Source: Desertimonas flava (lineage in GTDB: Bacteria > Actinomycetota > Acidimicrobiia > Acidimicrobiales > Ilumatobacteraceae). From it: 34,551 nt of DNA. Numbering within the stretch: the stretch's first letter is position 1; every line of letters starts with the position of its first letter. The notes under the pieces are model-generated. The model had not been told where the DNA came from. It did not search any database and saw only the letters and a program-made list of their open reading frames with translations. Location: positions 1 through 34,551 of the forward strand of contig NZ_QKYK01000045.1 of assembly GCF_003426815.1 (NCBI RefSeq). Reading direction: 5' to 3'. Position numbers and translations under genes: made by a program. This document shows, piece after piece, positions 15,161 through 24,968 of the stretch.

Positions 15161-15215
15161 TCCATGTTGCGGATTGTTGTCAACTTGATGACGGCTGGCT
15201 GACGAGCCGGCCCGA

Positions 15216-15221
15216 TAGCCT
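15216..15221 (+). promoter_or_regulatory. Leaderless -10 for the large GT2 membrane protein
   Basis: TAGCCT in GATAGCCTC lies 9 nt before GTG 15231, with no Shine-Dalgarno. Confidence 0.5.
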
Positions 15222-15230
15222 CGATCCACC

Positions 15231-18200
15231 GTGACCACCGCAGTCCCCGACGGGGCGAACGCTCATCAGGACGCCGGCCGCCCCGTCGCGCCACCGGTGG
15301 TCGCGGTGGTCGTCGTCCACGAGCCCGGGGCCTGGTTCACCGAGACGCTCGAGTCACTGGCCCGTCAGGACTACCCCAACCTCAACACCCTCTTCCTCGT
15401 GGCCGGCGGCACCACCGATGCCGACGGTACCGACATCGGTCAGCGCATCCGGGCCACGCTGCCGACGGCGTTCATTCGCATCGTCGAGGGCGGACCGAGC
15501 GGCGGGCCGGGCTTCGGACCCACCGCCAATGCCGTCCTCGACGTGGTCGAGGGCGACAGCGGCTTCTTCTGCATCTGCCACGACGATGTTGCGCTGGCGG
15601 CCGACGTCATCCGGCTGATGGTCGAGGAGCTGTACCGCTCGAACGCCGGCATCGTCGGGCCCAAGCTCGTCAGCTGGGACAACGCCCGGCTCCTCCAGGA
15701 CGTCGGCCTCGACGTCGATCGCTTCGGCGAACCGGCATCCCGCGTCGAGCCGGGCGAGTTCGACCAGGAGCAGGCCGACGCCGTGGGTGACGTGTTCGCC
15801 GTGCCGTCGGCATGCATGCTCGTGCGCGCCGATCTCTTCCGGGCGCTCGGCGGGTTCGACGACTCGATGCGCTTCCACGGCGAGGACGTCGATCTCGGAT
15901 GGCGGGCCCACATCACCGGGGCCCGGGTGGTGGTCGCCCCCTCGGCGCGTGTGCGGCACCGGGGCGAGCTCGAGCTTCGCCGTCCCGACGTCGGCCACGC
16001 GGCGATGCGGGCGCGCAACCACATGCGTTCGGCGATGACGCTCACGGCCGGATCACGGCTGCCCCTCCGCATCCTCGAGCTGATCGGCCTGACGATCGTC
16101 GAGATCGTGCTCGGCGTGTTCGCCGGCCGGTTCGGCGAGGGGTGGGCCGCCGTGCGCGCCCTCGTCGGCGTCGTCCCCCGGTTCCCCACCTATCTCGCCC
16201 GCCGCGGCTCGATCGCCAAGCAGCGCCGCGTGAGCGATCACGAGGTCCACGGCCTCCAATCACGGGGGAGCAACCGCCTGCGGTCGTTCCTCCGCGATCG
16301 CGAGATGCGCACGCTCATCGGCGTCGGGGAGACGACCCGCCGGTGGCGGGACCGGTCACTGGCGCCGGTCATCACCTGGGCCGGCGTCACCGTGGCCGTG
16401 CTGATCGCCAGCCGTTCGTTGATCAGCGGATCGGTGCCGGTCATCGGCGAGTTCCTCCCGTTCCCGTCGGGCGCCGGCGACCTCTGGCGGGCCTTCACGT
16501 CCGGCTGGAACAGCAACGGGCTCGGGGCCACCTCGCCGAATCCGACGGGACTGGCCGCGCTGGCCGCCGGCAGCGTCTTCTGGCTCTTCAACATGTCGCT
16601 CGGGCTCACGGCCCTTGTGGTCGGGCTGATCCTGCTCGGCGGGCTCGGGGTGTGGCGGCTCGCCGACCTGTTCCCCTCCAACCGCGAACGCATCGTCGCC
16701 CTCGTCACCTACGTGGCGATGCCCCTCGTGCCCGGCGTGGTGTCCACCGGACGGCTCGGTGCGCTGGTGGCCTTCGCTGCCGTGCCGTGGTTCGTGCACC
16801 TCCTCCGCGTCTCGGTCGGCATCGGCACCGCCGACCCCGCATCTGCGGCGGTCGACCTGGTCGACGGCATCGTCGAGCTCGAGCCCCGCGAACGCGTCCG
16901 TCGCGCCGCCGTCCTCGCCATCGTCGCCGCACTGGCGGCTGCCGTCGCCCCGCCGGTCGTCGTGATCCTCGCCGGCGTCGCCGTCGTCATCGGCCTGTCA
17001 TCGCTCGCCGCCGGCAGTGGCTGGCGGACCGCCGCCTGGGCCGGCGGTCTCGGTCTCGGCGCCTGCGTCGGCGCCTGGCTCCTCAACGTCCCGGCGTCTA
17101 CCACCTGGTCGTGGGACAGCCTCAGCTCGGTCTCGCTCGCCGGCCCGACGGGACGGGGGTTGGCCGACGTGGCGGCGATGGACGTGGGCCAGGCCGAGCT
17201 CGGGCGGCTCGGATTGGCCCTGTACCTGCCCGTCGTCACCGGCCTGCTGCTCGCTCGCGCGTGGCGCCTCACCTGGTCGGCCCGGGCGGCCGGCCTGGTC
17301 ATCGCGTTCGGCGCTCTCGCCGTTCTCGAGGATCGCGGCGACCTGCCGATGCGCATGCCCGAGGTCGGCTTCTTGTTGGCCCCGGTAGCGCTCGGCCTCT
17401 CGATCGCCGCGGCGAGCGCCGTGTCGTCGTTCTCGTCCGACGTCGCCGGCGGCACGTTCGGCTGGAGGCAGCCGGTCGGTCTGCTCTCTGTCGCCGCCGT
17501 CGGCGTCGGTCTGTTCCCATCGCTCCTGTCGATCACCGACGGGTCGTGGTACGCGCCGACCACGACGATGGCCCAGCTGGTCGAGACGCAGATCGCACCG
17601 GACGACGAGCTCGGCGACTTCCGCGTGCTCTATCTCGGCGATCCCCGGCTGCTGCCGGGCGCGCCCATCGACGTCGAGCCCGCAGCCGGCGGATTCGGAG
17701 AGGGGATCGGCATGCTCCTCACCGAACCCGGCCTGCCCGGCATCGCCGACCGGTGGGTCGCACCGCACACCGACGCCGACGACGCCCTGCGCGCGGCCCT
17801 CGCCGACATCGGCGGGAACGTCACCCAGCGCGGCGGTCGGTTGCTCGCCCCGTTCGGCATCCGCTTCATCGTCGTCCCCGTCTACGACGGCGCCGTGTCG
17901 ACCCCCGAGCATCCCGTCGACGTCCCGAGCGGCCTGCTCGGCGCCCTCGGCGCCCAGCTCGACCTCGAGCTGCGCTACAGCGCGCCGAACTTCGTCCTCT
18001 ACGAGAATCGCTCGGCGTACCCGGCGGCGGCCCTGTTCACGGGCGCGGCGGCGGGGAGCGCGGTGGCCCAGACGCCGGCCGAGCTGGTGCGGGCCGACCT
18101 CACGTCGGGGACGGCAGCGCTGGGGACCGTGCTCGACGACCGATCCGGGACGGGCACGCTCGAGGCCGGCGTCTTCCAGCTGGCCGTCCCGTTCGACGAC

Positions 18201-18716
18201 AACTGGACGCTGACCGTGAACGGCGAGAACATCGCTCCCCGGGTGGGGCTGGGCGCGATGACCGCGTTCGACATCCCCGCCGCCGGCCCCGCCGAGCTCA
18301 GCTACGAGCAGCCCGGTTCGCGTCGAACCCAGCTCTTGCTCCAGGGACTCCTGTGGGTCGCCGCGCTCGTCGTCGCCAGCCGCCTGCGCACGCCTGGGTG
18401 GCTCGGCCGGGCCCTCGGCCGGCGCAGCGGTGTCGGCGGTGACGAGGAGGCGATCGAGCTCGACGAGCTGTCCGACACCCGGCCGCTGCACGACGACGAC
18501 CCGACGCGCGTCCAGCCGCGGCTGCGACCGATCGAGCGCACCGAGCTGGCCGAGCCGATGGACCCGCTCTTCGGCGATGTGCCCCTCGCCGGGCTGGCGA
18601 TCGCCGACGTCGACGAGGACGACCACCGGGCGGCGTGGGTCGACGAGATGTTCGACGACGACGCCGATGACGACGATCCGATGCCGTTCGGCCCGGACGA
18701 GAGGGGCGGCGCGTGA
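15231..18716 (+). CDS. Large GT2 glycosyltransferase fused to a polytopic membrane domain
   Basis: 1161 residues. Residues 22-260 are a GT2 domain: VVVVHEPGAWFTETLESLARQDYP, the metal-binding DD at 118-119 (CHDDV), SACMLVRADLFRALGGFD and HGEDVDLGWR (216-225). About a dozen membrane helices follow (roughly 281-300, 378-398, then several between 440 and 770). A long extracytoplasmic domain runs about 770-1080, and one more helix (about 1085-1103) leads to an acidic cytoplasmic tail rich in DEDD. The family is conserved in actinobacteria beside DUF5719 and is thought to act in envelope glycan synthesis; its exact product is not established. It overlaps the DUF5719 gene by 4 nt (GTGA), so the two are coupled and probably work together. 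Confidence 0.87.
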   Translation: MTTAVPDGANAHQDAGRPVAPPVVAVVVVHEPGAWFTETLESLARQDYPNLNTLFLVAGGTTDADGTDIGQRIRATLPTAFIRIVEGGPSGGPGFGPTANAVLDVVEGDSGFFCICHDDVALAADVIRLMVEELYRSNAGIVGPKLVSWDNARLLQDVGLDVDRFGEPASRVEPGEFDQEQADAVGDVFAVPSACMLVRADLFRALGGFDDSMRFHGEDVDLGWRAHITGARVVVAPSARVRHRGELELRRPDVGHAAMRARNHMRSAMTLTAGSRLPLRILELIGLTIVEIVLGVFAGRFGEGWAAVRALVGVVPRFPTYLARRGSIAKQRRVSDHEVHGLQSRGSNRLRSFLRDREMRTLIGVGETTRRWRDRSLAPVITWAGVTVAVLIASRSLISGSVPVIGEFLPFPSGAGDLWRAFTSGWNSNGLGATSPNPTGLAALAAGSVFWLFNMSLGLTALVVGLILLGGLGVWRLADLFPSNRERIVALVTYVAMPLVPGVVSTGRLGALVAFAAVPWFVHLLRVSVGIGTADPASAAVDLVDGIVELEPRERVRRAAVLAIVAALAAAVAPPVVVILAGVAVVIGLSSLAAGSGWRTAAWAGGLGLGACVGAWLLNVPASTTWSWDSLSSVSLAGPTGRGLADVAAMDVGQAELGRLGLALYLPVVTGLLLARAWRLTWSARAAGLVIAFGALAVLEDRGDLPMRMPEVGFLLAPVALGLSIAAASAVSSFSSDVAGGTFGWRQPVGLLSVAAVGVGLFPSLLSITDGSWYAPTTTMAQLVETQIAPDDELGDFRVLYLGDPRLLPGAPIDVEPAAGGFGEGIGMLLTEPGLPGIADRWVAPHTDADDALRAALADIGGNVTQRGGRLLAPFGIRFIVVPVYDGAVSTPEHPVDVPSGLLGALGAQLDLELRYSAPNFVLYENRSAYPAAALFTGAAAGSAVAQTPAELVRADLTSGTAALGTVLDDRSGTGTLEAGVFQLAVPFDDNWTLTVNGENIAPRVGLGAMTAFDIPAAGPAELSYEQPGSRRTQLLLQGLLWVAALVVASRLRTPGWLGRALGRRSGVGGDEEAIELDELSDTRPLHDDDPTRVQPRLRPIERTELAEPMDPLFGDVPLAGLAIADVDEDDHRAAWVDEMFDDDADDDDPMPFGPDERGGA

Positions 18717-20263
18717 TCCTGCGGCGCCTTCCCATGCTCGCTGTCGCCGTGGTCGGCATCATCGTGATGGTCGTCGTGGCCCGCGACACTGCGACCACCG
18801 TCGATCCGGTCTTCTCCGAGGTGGCCTCGCCGTGGATGCCGTCGGCGCCGGCGCCGGGCGGATTGAGCAGCACGTGGTACTGCCCGGGCGTGCCCGCCGG
18901 TGCGCCGGCCGAACCGGCCGCCGACACGCCCACCAGCGAACCGGCGGGAGACGACACCGACGCCGCGGCCGGCGAGTCCGCCGCCGACACGGTGGACACC
19001 GAGCGCATCGCCGGCGAGGTGTGGGTGTTCAATCCTGACGGCGACACGATGAACGGCACGATCACGGTGCTCACCGCGAGCGAGGACCAGCAGCTCGTCC
19101 AGCCGTTCAGCATCCCGGCGTACGCCTCCCACGAGTTCGACATCGACGAGCTCGTCGACACGCCGTACGCAGCGGCCGTCGTCGAGATCCAGGGCGGTGG
19201 CGGCCTGGTCGAGCAGCGCTCGACGTGGCCGCTGCGGCAGACGTCGATCGGTGAGTCGGTCGCCGCGTGCACCAACAGCCCGGCGTCGCAGTGGTACTTC
19301 GCCACCGGCGACACCAGCGAGGGCAGCCAGGACCTCATCGTGCTGTCGAACCCGCACGACCATGCGGCGGTCGTCGACATCATGCTGGAGACGAGCCGAG
19401 GCAATCGCCCGATCGAGTCGTTCACCGTGCCCGCCAAGTCGGTCCGCACGATCGACCTGCGCGAGCACACCGTCGACGACGAGATCAACGTCGGCGTCAG
19501 CATCGTCGCCGCCCGCGGCAGCCTCGTCGCCGGCCGCGCCCAGTACTGGGACACCGAGAGCCGCGACGGCTACTCGATGGTGCTGGGGGCCCCGGCCCTG
19601 CGCAACCTGTGGTGGTTCGCCGCCGGCGAGAACGCCGAGAGCGTGACCGCCGAGTATGCGATCTTCAACCCCAACGACTTCGGTATCCAGGTGAGGCCCA
19701 TCCCGCTCGGCTTCGAGAGCCCCACCGACGGCTCCTACGCGCCGCCGGAACCGATCCCGGTGGGCGCCGGTGACGTCGTCGCGTTCCTGCTCAGCGACGT
19801 GCCCAACATCCCCGAGGGTTTGGTCTCGATGGCCTTCACGTCCGAGGAGCCGAGCCAGACGTTCGTCGTCGAACGGACGCTGACCCGCACGATCCAGGGC
19901 ATCAGCACCTCGTCGGTCACCCCGGGGGGCACGGCGCGCGAGGACGGCTACGTGGCCAACACGTGGTACATGGGGCTCGGGCCCCACGAGGCGACCACCG
20001 CCGGTCTGATCGTGCAGAACACCGAGGCGGTCGCCGCCACGGTCACCGTTCAGGCGATCCGTGCCGACGGCGTGGTGAACGTCGAGGGTCTCGACGCCGT
20101 GGCGCTCCCCGACGAGGGCACGGTGGCGATCGACATCCCCGAGTCGGCGGTGGGCGTACCGCTCATCGTGCGGTCGACGTCGCGGGTCTTCGTCGAGCGG
20201 GTGCTGCCCCGTGAGTCGGGCGCCCAGGGCCGAGTCGCCAGCTGGCTGGTCCCGGCCGCTTGA
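18713..20263 (+). CDS. DUF5719 family membrane-anchored exported protein
   Basis: 516 residues. One N-terminal hydrophobic helix (about 7-23, no obvious cleavage site) anchors an exported protein. An Ala/Asp/Thr/Pro-rich linker covers about 60-95. The rest is a beta-rich repeat domain with recurring WYF..G and IxNP strands (VWVFNPDGDTMNGTITV, DLIVLSNPHDHAAVVDI, YAIFNPNDFGIQV, GLIVQNTEAVAATVTV). This is the pattern of DUF5719. Single Cys in LSSTWYCPG and VAACTNS could bond. The GTG start overlaps the stop of the GT2 membrane protein, and in other actinobacteria these two families are also adjacent. A periplasmic helper or structural role for the GT2 protein is inference. Confidence 0.85.
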   Translation: MILRRLPMLAVAVVGIIVMVVVARDTATTVDPVFSEVASPWMPSAPAPGGLSSTWYCPGVPAGAPAEPAADTPTSEPAGDDTDAAAGESAADTVDTERIAGEVWVFNPDGDTMNGTITVLTASEDQQLVQPFSIPAYASHEFDIDELVDTPYAAAVVEIQGGGGLVEQRSTWPLRQTSIGESVAACTNSPASQWYFATGDTSEGSQDLIVLSNPHDHAAVVDIMLETSRGNRPIESFTVPAKSVRTIDLREHTVDDEINVGVSIVAARGSLVAGRAQYWDTESRDGYSMVLGAPALRNLWWFAAGENAESVTAEYAIFNPNDFGIQVRPIPLGFESPTDGSYAPPEPIPVGAGDVVAFLLSDVPNIPEGLVSMAFTSEEPSQTFVVERTLTRTIQGISTSSVTPGGTAREDGYVANTWYMGLGPHEATTAGLIVQNTEAVAATVTVQAIRADGVVNVEGLDAVALPDEGTVAIDIPESAVGVPLIVRSTSRVFVERVLPRESGAQGRVASWLVPAA

Positions 20264-20281
20264 CCCGGTCACCCCGGCCGA

Positions 20282-20287
20282 TACCCT
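20282..20287 (+). promoter_or_regulatory. Leaderless -10 for the thioredoxin gene
   Basis: TACCCT in GATACCCTC lies exactly 6 nt before GTG 20294. Confidence 0.6.
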
Positions 20288-20293
20288 CACGCC

Positions 20294-20713
20294 GTGGAAC
20301 GGTTGTTGATCGCGCTGGCGATCGGAGTGGTCGCCGGCCTGTTCGCCCTGTGGCTGCGCCGTCGCCGCACGGTCGACGCGCCGACTGGCGGGGCCGGCAG
20401 GGTCCCCACCCAGCTCGATCGGGCCGACTTCCCCCGGCCCGACGCGCCGTGGTTGGTCGCCGTGTTCACGTCGGCCACGTGCGACGCGTGCAAGGACGTG
20501 CGGTCGAAGGTGGAGATCCTCGAGAGCGAGGACGTGGCCGTGGTCGCCGTCGAGTTCCCGACCGACCGCGAGACCCACAAGCGCTACGGCATCGATTCGG
20601 TGCCGCTGGTGGTGATCGCCGGCGCCGACGGCGTGGTGCAACGCCACTTCCTGGGCCCGGTCACGGCGACCGATCTGTGGGCCGCCGTCGCCGCCGAACG
20701 CACCCCCGACTGA
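20294..20713 (+). CDS. Membrane-anchored thioredoxin-like protein
   Basis: 139 residues. One N-terminal transmembrane helix (about 3-21) followed by RRRR suggests that the thioredoxin domain faces the cytoplasm, by the positive-inside rule. The fold is clear: WLVAVFTSATCDACKDV with a CDAC active site (63-66), VAVVAVEFP, and the cis-Pro segment YGIDSVPLVVI (98-108). CDAC is a non-standard variant of CGPC. It lies 30 nt after DUF5719 with its own leaderless -10. Thioredoxins also accompany this GT2/DUF5719 locus in other actinobacteria. Its partner is unknown. Confidence 0.87.
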   Translation: MERLLIALAIGVVAGLFALWLRRRRTVDAPTGGAGRVPTQLDRADFPRPDAPWLVAVFTSATCDACKDVRSKVEILESEDVAVVAVEFPTDRETHKRYGIDSVPLVVIAGADGVVQRHFLGPVTATDLWAAVAAERTPD

Positions 20714-20743
20714 GCGACGCGCGCAGCGAGTCGCTGTTCTGCA

Positions 20744-20789
20744 TCTGGGCGCGAATCGTGACGGTCAGCCGTCACGATGCGCGCCCAGA
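20744..20789. terminator. 21-bp near-perfect palindrome, bidirectional terminator and dispersed-repeat copy
   Basis: The left arm 20744-20764 (starts TCTGGGCGCG, ends GTGACGG) pairs with the right arm 20769-20789 at 20 of 21 positions around a TCAG loop. It sits between two convergent genes and overlaps the last codons of the minus-strand DUF559 gene, so it could stop transcripts from both sides. Related sequences occur at 21771-21788 and 34156-34180. Confidence 0.7.
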
Positions 20790-21695
20790 AGCCTGGATGC
20801 CGCGGACCGAGCGGGTGATGACGGCAACGACCCACTTCGGCTGACGGGTCAGCTGCCGCCACGTGATCGGCACGACGAGGTAGCCGGCGGCGGCGAGGTC
20901 GGCCTTCTTGCGCCGGTCACGCTCGAAGTCCTCGCGGCGCTTGTCGTGGAACTCGAGGCTGTCGCACTCGATCACGACGTTGGTGCCGTCGACGAGGAAG
21001 TCCACCTCGTAGCCGGCGCAGATCGCGTGGAACGTCATCGGTGGCAACGGGAACCGGGAGCGAAGCTTCTTCATCTCGATCTCCAGGTCGCTGTCGAGCA
21101 GCTTGCCGTCGAGGAGCCACTCCTCGAGGGCGCCGCGGAGGGCGACGACACCGTGGCGTCCCTTGCGCGAATGGGCGCGGGTGGCCCAGTGCAGCGCGGC
21201 GCCCGATGCCAACCGTTCGGTGAAGACGTGCCCGACGGCGGCGTGGACGCTCTCGGCGTCGACGGCACCGAGGTCGGTGAGGCAGCGCAGCAGCTTGGAC
21301 GTGGGGATGCCGTGACGCCACACCGGATCGAGGTCGACGCGGTCGCGGGGTCGGTGCATCACGACGCCGTCGAGCTCCTTCGGGTGCCGTGTGCGGCTCG
21401 GTGTCATCACGTCGATCGGGTCGGTCACCGGTCGCGGGATGCCCCACAGCTCGCACGCCGTGCGATGGGAGGCATGGGCACCAGGACCAGCCGCCAGGAC
21501 CGCGGCATGGATCCGCTGCAGCCTGGAGGTGGGCGAGGTGGCGACGCGCGCCACCCCCGGATGGATGAGGACGAGGAGCCCCGACTCGACCGCCCGGTAC
21601 CACGTGCGTCGTGACTGACCCGACGCGAGGACGGCGTCAAGGGTGACGAGGCCGTGATGCCGACGGGCGAAGGTCTCGAGCAGTTGGAGGTTCAC
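20772..21695 (-). CDS. DUF559 / AbiEi-like protein with a Vsr-type endonuclease fold
   Basis: 307 residues from GTG 21695. The N-terminal part (about 1-60) resembles the AbiEi winged-helix antitoxin domain (LLETFARRHHGLVTLDAVLASGQSRRTWYRAVESG, LIHPGVARVA). The middle reads HRTACELWGIP. The C-terminal 100 residues are DUF559/PD-(D/E)xK-like, with YEVDFLVDGTNVVIECDSLEFH (the D-x12-ExD-type motif) and DRRKKADLAAAGYLVVPITW. Such proteins are very common as orphans in actinobacteria, and nuclease activity is unproven. An upstream GTG (21773) lies inside a dispersed repeat and is less likely. A GGAGG only 1 nt before GTG 21695 makes the exact start uncertain. No toxin partner of the AbiEii type is adjacent. 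Confidence 0.82.
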   Translation of the reverse strand: MNLQLLETFARRHHGLVTLDAVLASGQSRRTWYRAVESGLLVLIHPGVARVATSPTSRLQRIHAAVLAAGPGAHASHRTACELWGIPRPVTDPIDVMTPSRTRHPKELDGVVMHRPRDRVDLDPVWRHGIPTSKLLRCLTDLGAVDAESVHAAVGHVFTERLASGAALHWATRAHSRKGRHGVVALRGALEEWLLDGKLLDSDLEIEMKKLRSRFPLPPMTFHAICAGYEVDFLVDGTNVVIECDSLEFHDKRREDFERDRRKKADLAAAGYLVVPITWRQLTRQPKWVVAVITRSVRGIQASGRAS

Positions 21696-21719
21696 ACCTC
21701 CCCGGAGCGCGCCCGCACA

Positions 21720-21745
21720 CGCGAAACGGAAAAGGATGTTTCGCG
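21720..21745. repeat. 8-bp inverted repeat CGCGAAAC...GTTTCGCG
   Basis: CGCGAAAC (21720-21727) and GTTTCGCG (21738-21745) are perfect complements with a 10-nt A/G-rich spacer, in the 102-bp gap between ftsH and the DUF559 gene. It could be a hairpin in the mRNA or an operator for the downstream gene. Confidence 0.55.
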
Positions 21746-21770
21746 GCGCAGGACGCCGAAGCCGAATTGG

Positions 21771-21788
21771 CACGGAACGCGCCCAGAA
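21771..21788 (-). repeat. Dispersed intergenic repeat, partial copy
   Basis: Read on the minus strand it starts TTCTGGGCGCG and continues TTCCGTG. It is identical over 17 nt to 34156-34172 and shares its first 10 nt with the palindrome at 20744. Confidence 0.55.
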
Positions 21789-21797
21789 GCTGGGCGC
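21779..21797 (-). terminator. Hairpin directly after the ftsH stop
   Basis: GCGCCCAG (21779-21786) and CTGGGCGC (21790-21797) pair over 8 bp around a 3-nt loop, immediately adjacent to the ftsH stop codon (21798-21800). No T-tract follows. Confidence 0.55.
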
Positions 21798-23798
<2,001 letters not shown>

Positions 23799-23804
23799 GT
23801 CCCC

Positions 23805-23810
23805 AGGATA
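23805..23810 (-). promoter_or_regulatory. Leaderless -10 for ftsH
   Basis: TATCCT on the minus strand lies 6 nt before ATG 23798, and no Shine-Dalgarno fits. A transcript starting at the A of the ATG would be leaderless. Confidence 0.6.
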
Positions 23811-23899
23811 CGCCCGCTGTCGGGCAGCCAGACGGCGAGCAACCCATTCCCAGCGAGCTCCAAGGTTCGGGATCCGCGCCGAGCCCCCGGTGCATCCCC

Positions 23900-23905
23900 T
23901 ACTGT
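23900..23905 (+). promoter_or_regulatory. Leaderless -10 for the DUF3499 gene
   Basis: TACTGT lies 8 nt before GTG 23914 and supports that start over the longer open frame. Confidence 0.5.
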
Positions 23906-23913
23906 TCCGCCTC

Positions 23914-24171
23914 GTGAGTCAGTCGTTTGGCGCTCCGCGAGTTCATCGGCAGTGTTCCCGGCCCACGTGCTCGGCGGCCGCCGTCGTCACCCTCACGTAC
24001 GAGTACCGGGCATCACAGGTCTGGCTCGACGAGCTGACGGCCGAGCGTGATCCCCACGACTACGACCTCTGCCGGCGTCACGCCGAGCAGCTCAAGGTGC
24101 CGCTCGGCTGGCATCTGCTCGACCGTCGTCTCAGCGCGGCTGCGGTCTCTCGCGATCTCCTCGCCGGCTGA
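23914..24171 (+). CDS. DUF3499 family protein
   Basis: 85 residues, actinobacteria-specific family. It contains CSRPTCSAAAVVTLTYEY near the N-terminus and YDLCRRHAEQLKVPLGWHLL further on. The C-x4-C and C-x2-H pairs suggest a small zinc ribbon or treble-clef-like site. Function is unknown, but the gene is routinely found near whiB, manB and sahH in actinobacteria, and manB and sahH are also downstream here. GTG 23914 is chosen from the family N-terminus and the -10 hexamer; longer in-frame versions only add unrelated sequence. It is divergent from ftsH. Confidence 0.87.
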   Translation: MSQSFGAPRVHRQCSRPTCSAAAVVTLTYEYRASQVWLDELTAERDPHDYDLCRRHAEQLKVPLGWHLLDRRLSAAAVSRDLLAG

Positions 24172-24215
24172 GCGGGCCGGTCCGTCCCTGCCCGCGCCCC
24201 AGCGTGCGGCGTCGG

Positions 24216-24221
24216 TAGGTT
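24216..24221 (+). promoter_or_regulatory. Leaderless -10 for the CPBP protease gene
   Basis: TAGGTT lies 8 nt before GTG 24230. Confidence 0.45.
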
Positions 24222-24229
24222 GGTTGGCC

Positions 24230-24955
24230 GTGCCACTCCAGCCCCGACGAACAGCGCTGCGCAGTGCCGGGGGGCGTATCGACGTCCCGGTCGCCGCAGC
24301 CGTCTGGGTGTGCGGATGGCTGGTCGCGCAGGTCGCCGGCGTCATCGTGCTGTCCGCCGCCGGCTACGAGAACGTCGACGAGGCGGCCATCTGGGCGCTC
24401 TTCCTCGCCCAGTGTCTCGGCTGGTCGGCGATGATCGGTGGCCTCGTGTTCGCCTCACGCGCGGCCGGCACCGGGAGCTTCGCCGCCGACTACGGCGTCC
24501 GCGTCAAGCCGGTCGACGTGCTCGGCGTGCCGATCGGCGTGCTCACCCAACTCGTCGTGCTCCCGCTCGTGTACCTCCCGCTCGACCATTTCTGGCCGGC
24601 GACGTTCAACGAGGACAAGCTGTCCGAGACGGCCAAGGATCTGGTGGACCGAGCCGGCGGTGGGTCGGCGGTGCTGCTCGTGCTGATGGTGTGCGTCGGC
24701 GCACCGATCGTCGAGGAGCTCGTCTACCGCGGCATGATCCAGGGCTCGCTGGCGGCCCGCATCGATCCGGTGGCCGCCTGGGTCATCGCGTCGGCGTTCT
24801 TCATGCTCATCCACTTCAAGCCGGTGGAGTACCCGGGCCTGTTGGCCGCCGGGCTGGTCTTCGGCGCCTGTCTGCTCGCCACCGGTCGGATCGGCCCGGC
24901 GATCGCCGCCCACGTCGGGTTCAACGTCACCGGGCTGATACTCGCCTACAACTGA
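24230..24955 (+). CDS. CPBP (CAAX/Abi) family intramembrane metalloprotease
   Basis: 241 residues with about seven hydrophobic helices (first at about 19-42). The catalytic motifs are all present: EELVYRG with Glu162, Glu163 and Arg167, the FxxxH motif in FFMLIHF with His195, and HVGFN near residues 228-232. The family cleaves within membranes or matures peptides; bacterial substrates are mostly unknown. It starts at GTG 24230. It lies 13 nt before the first giant GT-C gene with no separate promoter visible, so the two are probably co-transcribed. Whether it processes a glycan-pathway protein cannot be told. Confidence 0.87.
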   Translation: MPLQPRRTALRSAGGRIDVPVAAAVWVCGWLVAQVAGVIVLSAAGYENVDEAAIWALFLAQCLGWSAMIGGLVFASRAAGTGSFAADYGVRVKPVDVLGVPIGVLTQLVVLPLVYLPLDHFWPATFNEDKLSETAKDLVDRAGGGSAVLLVLMVCVGAPIVEELVYRGMIQGSLAARIDPVAAWVIASAFFMLIHFKPVEYPGLLAAGLVFGACLLATGRIGPAIAAHVGFNVTGLILAYN

Positions 24956-24968
24956 TGCCGGTCACCTG

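Noticed and set aside
16998-18626. Long minus-strand frame of 542 codons inside the GT2 membrane protein
   Set aside because: Composition is that of a shadow frame, and the plus-strand protein is continuous through the region.
20772-21695. Complete AbiEi/AbiEii toxin-antitoxin system
   Set aside because: No AbiEii-type nucleotidyltransferase gene is adjacent; neighbours are a thioredoxin and ftsH.
24047-24229. N-terminal extension of the CPBP gene over DUF3499
   Set aside because: It would overlap the DUF3499 gene in another frame, while GTG 24230 is preceded by TAGGTT and begins the natural helix pattern.
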